Positions 35,845-36,356 of a DNA stretch of 36,356 nt are shown here, piece by piece. The position numbers were made by a program, and so were the translations under genes. The stretch is from a virus, in the IMG/VR virus record IMGVR_UViG_3300024343_000049, positions 1 to 36,356 of that record, one strand, 5' to 3'. Each line of letters opens with the position of its first letter. The stretch's first letter is position 1. The notes beneath the pieces were generated by a model, which worked only from the letters and a program-made list of their open reading frames with translations, was not told where the DNA came from and ran no database searches.

Positions 35845-36356
35845 ATGAGTTTAACACCACCAGTTACTGGTAATGAGGATTTAGATTCCTTTCTGTTTAA
35901 TATCGCTCTTAACGGCCTTGGAGTCGGTGGTGGTAATGGTACCTTAAATTATAGCAATGGAATCTTATATGATTCTGAAAATAATATTGTTGGCTTTAAA
36001 TACCAATATATACATATAAGATATGCAGATGATAATACAGGTACTAATATATCTACATCTTCAGTTGATAGGGTATTTTATGGTATTTACAACTCATCTT
36101 CAACTACTCCAAATAACAATCCAGCAGATTATACTTGGTTTGAAACAGAAGGTTTTGGAAATACACATAAGCTGTGGTATAGTGTAATTGGTGGTAGGCA
36201 AATTAAGTTTCAAGCTAGTATCTTACAGCCTGCAAATGTGTGGGTACCTCATGTAGAACAGGTAATTGACTTAGATATTATTACTTTAGGGCTTGCTAAT
36301 CTTCAATCTCAATCCACAGATGTTAATGAGTTATTAGGTATACTTGAAAACCAAAT
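35845..36356 (+). CDS. Tail structural protein, N-terminal part (cut by window edge)
   Basis: First 170 codons; AGGAGA precedes ATG 35845, two bases after the previous stop. Gly/Asn-rich N-terminus, then YQYIHIRYADDNTGTNISTS, a WFETEGFG segment and GGRQIKFQASILQP, as in podovirus proteins with fibronectin-like structural domains. Open at the right edge. Probable tail tip or internal virion protein. Confidence 0.6.
   Translation, partial: MSLTPPVTGNEDLDSFLFNIALNGLGVGGGNGTLNYSNGILYDSENNIVGFKYQYIHIRYADDNTGTNISTSSVDRVFYGIYNSSSTTPNNNPADYTWFETEGFGNTHKLWYSVIGGRQIKFQASILQPANVWVPHVEQVIDLDIITLGLANLQSQSTDVNELLGILENQ

Noticed and set aside
1-36356. tRNA genes, integrase/attachment sites or insertion sequences
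   Set aside because: Looked for by eye; no cloverleaf, recombinase motif or flanking inverted repeats seen. A covariance-model scan would be needed to exclude tRNAs.

Overview
The window is a 36.4 kb piece of a lytic, short-tailed (podovirus-type) bacteriophage genome, cut inside a gene at both ends. Evidence: a T7-style replication set (zinc-finger primase/helicase, 5'-3' exonuclease, family A DNA polymerase, SSB with an acidic tail ending in Phe), a P22-like portal, an SU10/DUF5309-type capsid protein, a P22 gp10-like stabilisation protein, a very long tail fibre with a self-cleaving S74 chaperone, a holin, an M15 endolysin and PhoH. No integrase, repressor, tRNA or phage RNA polymerase is visible. 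The host cannot be read from the sequence. A Burkholderiales-flavoured N-terminus in one accessory gene (5129..5506) weakly hints at a betaproteobacterium.

Layout. (1) 1-9955, minus strand: replication and nucleotide metabolism. Reading leftward from SSB come small genes, a 2-deoxyribosyltransferase-like enzyme, an Api92-like protein, a DUF3310 protein, a GIY-YIG fusion, a MazG-like protein, dCMP deaminase, a metallopeptidase, DNA polymerase, exonuclease, a GIY-YIG nuclease and primase/helicase. Genes overlap by ATGA in many places. (2) 10041-10433, plus: a probable small terminase. (3) 10547-about 14600, minus: an accessory (probably early) cassette of small unknown genes lying between the two terminase genes. 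Its promoter-proximal end has almost no A on the sense strand. (4) 14716-36356, plus: large terminase, small proteins, portal, scaffold, capsid, adaptor, tail fibre, tail accessory proteins, lysis genes, PhoH, stabilisation protein and another structural gene.

Regulation. Five copies of a nearly invariant, directional 20-base motif (AG-N-Y-GGTACCTAATAG-G-R) lie in front of the MazG block, small terminase, large terminase and PhoH, plus one minus-strand copy facing small terminase from behind. They look like promoters of a dedicated phage RNA polymerase, which must be encoded outside the window. Four intrinsic terminators (after SSB, small terminase, capsid and tail fibre) punctuate the transcripts.

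Most notable: the promoter family, and the adenine-depleted start of the accessory cassette. There, 280 bases of the sense strand contain one A, and that A is inside a Shine-Dalgarno GGAG six bases before a GTG start.
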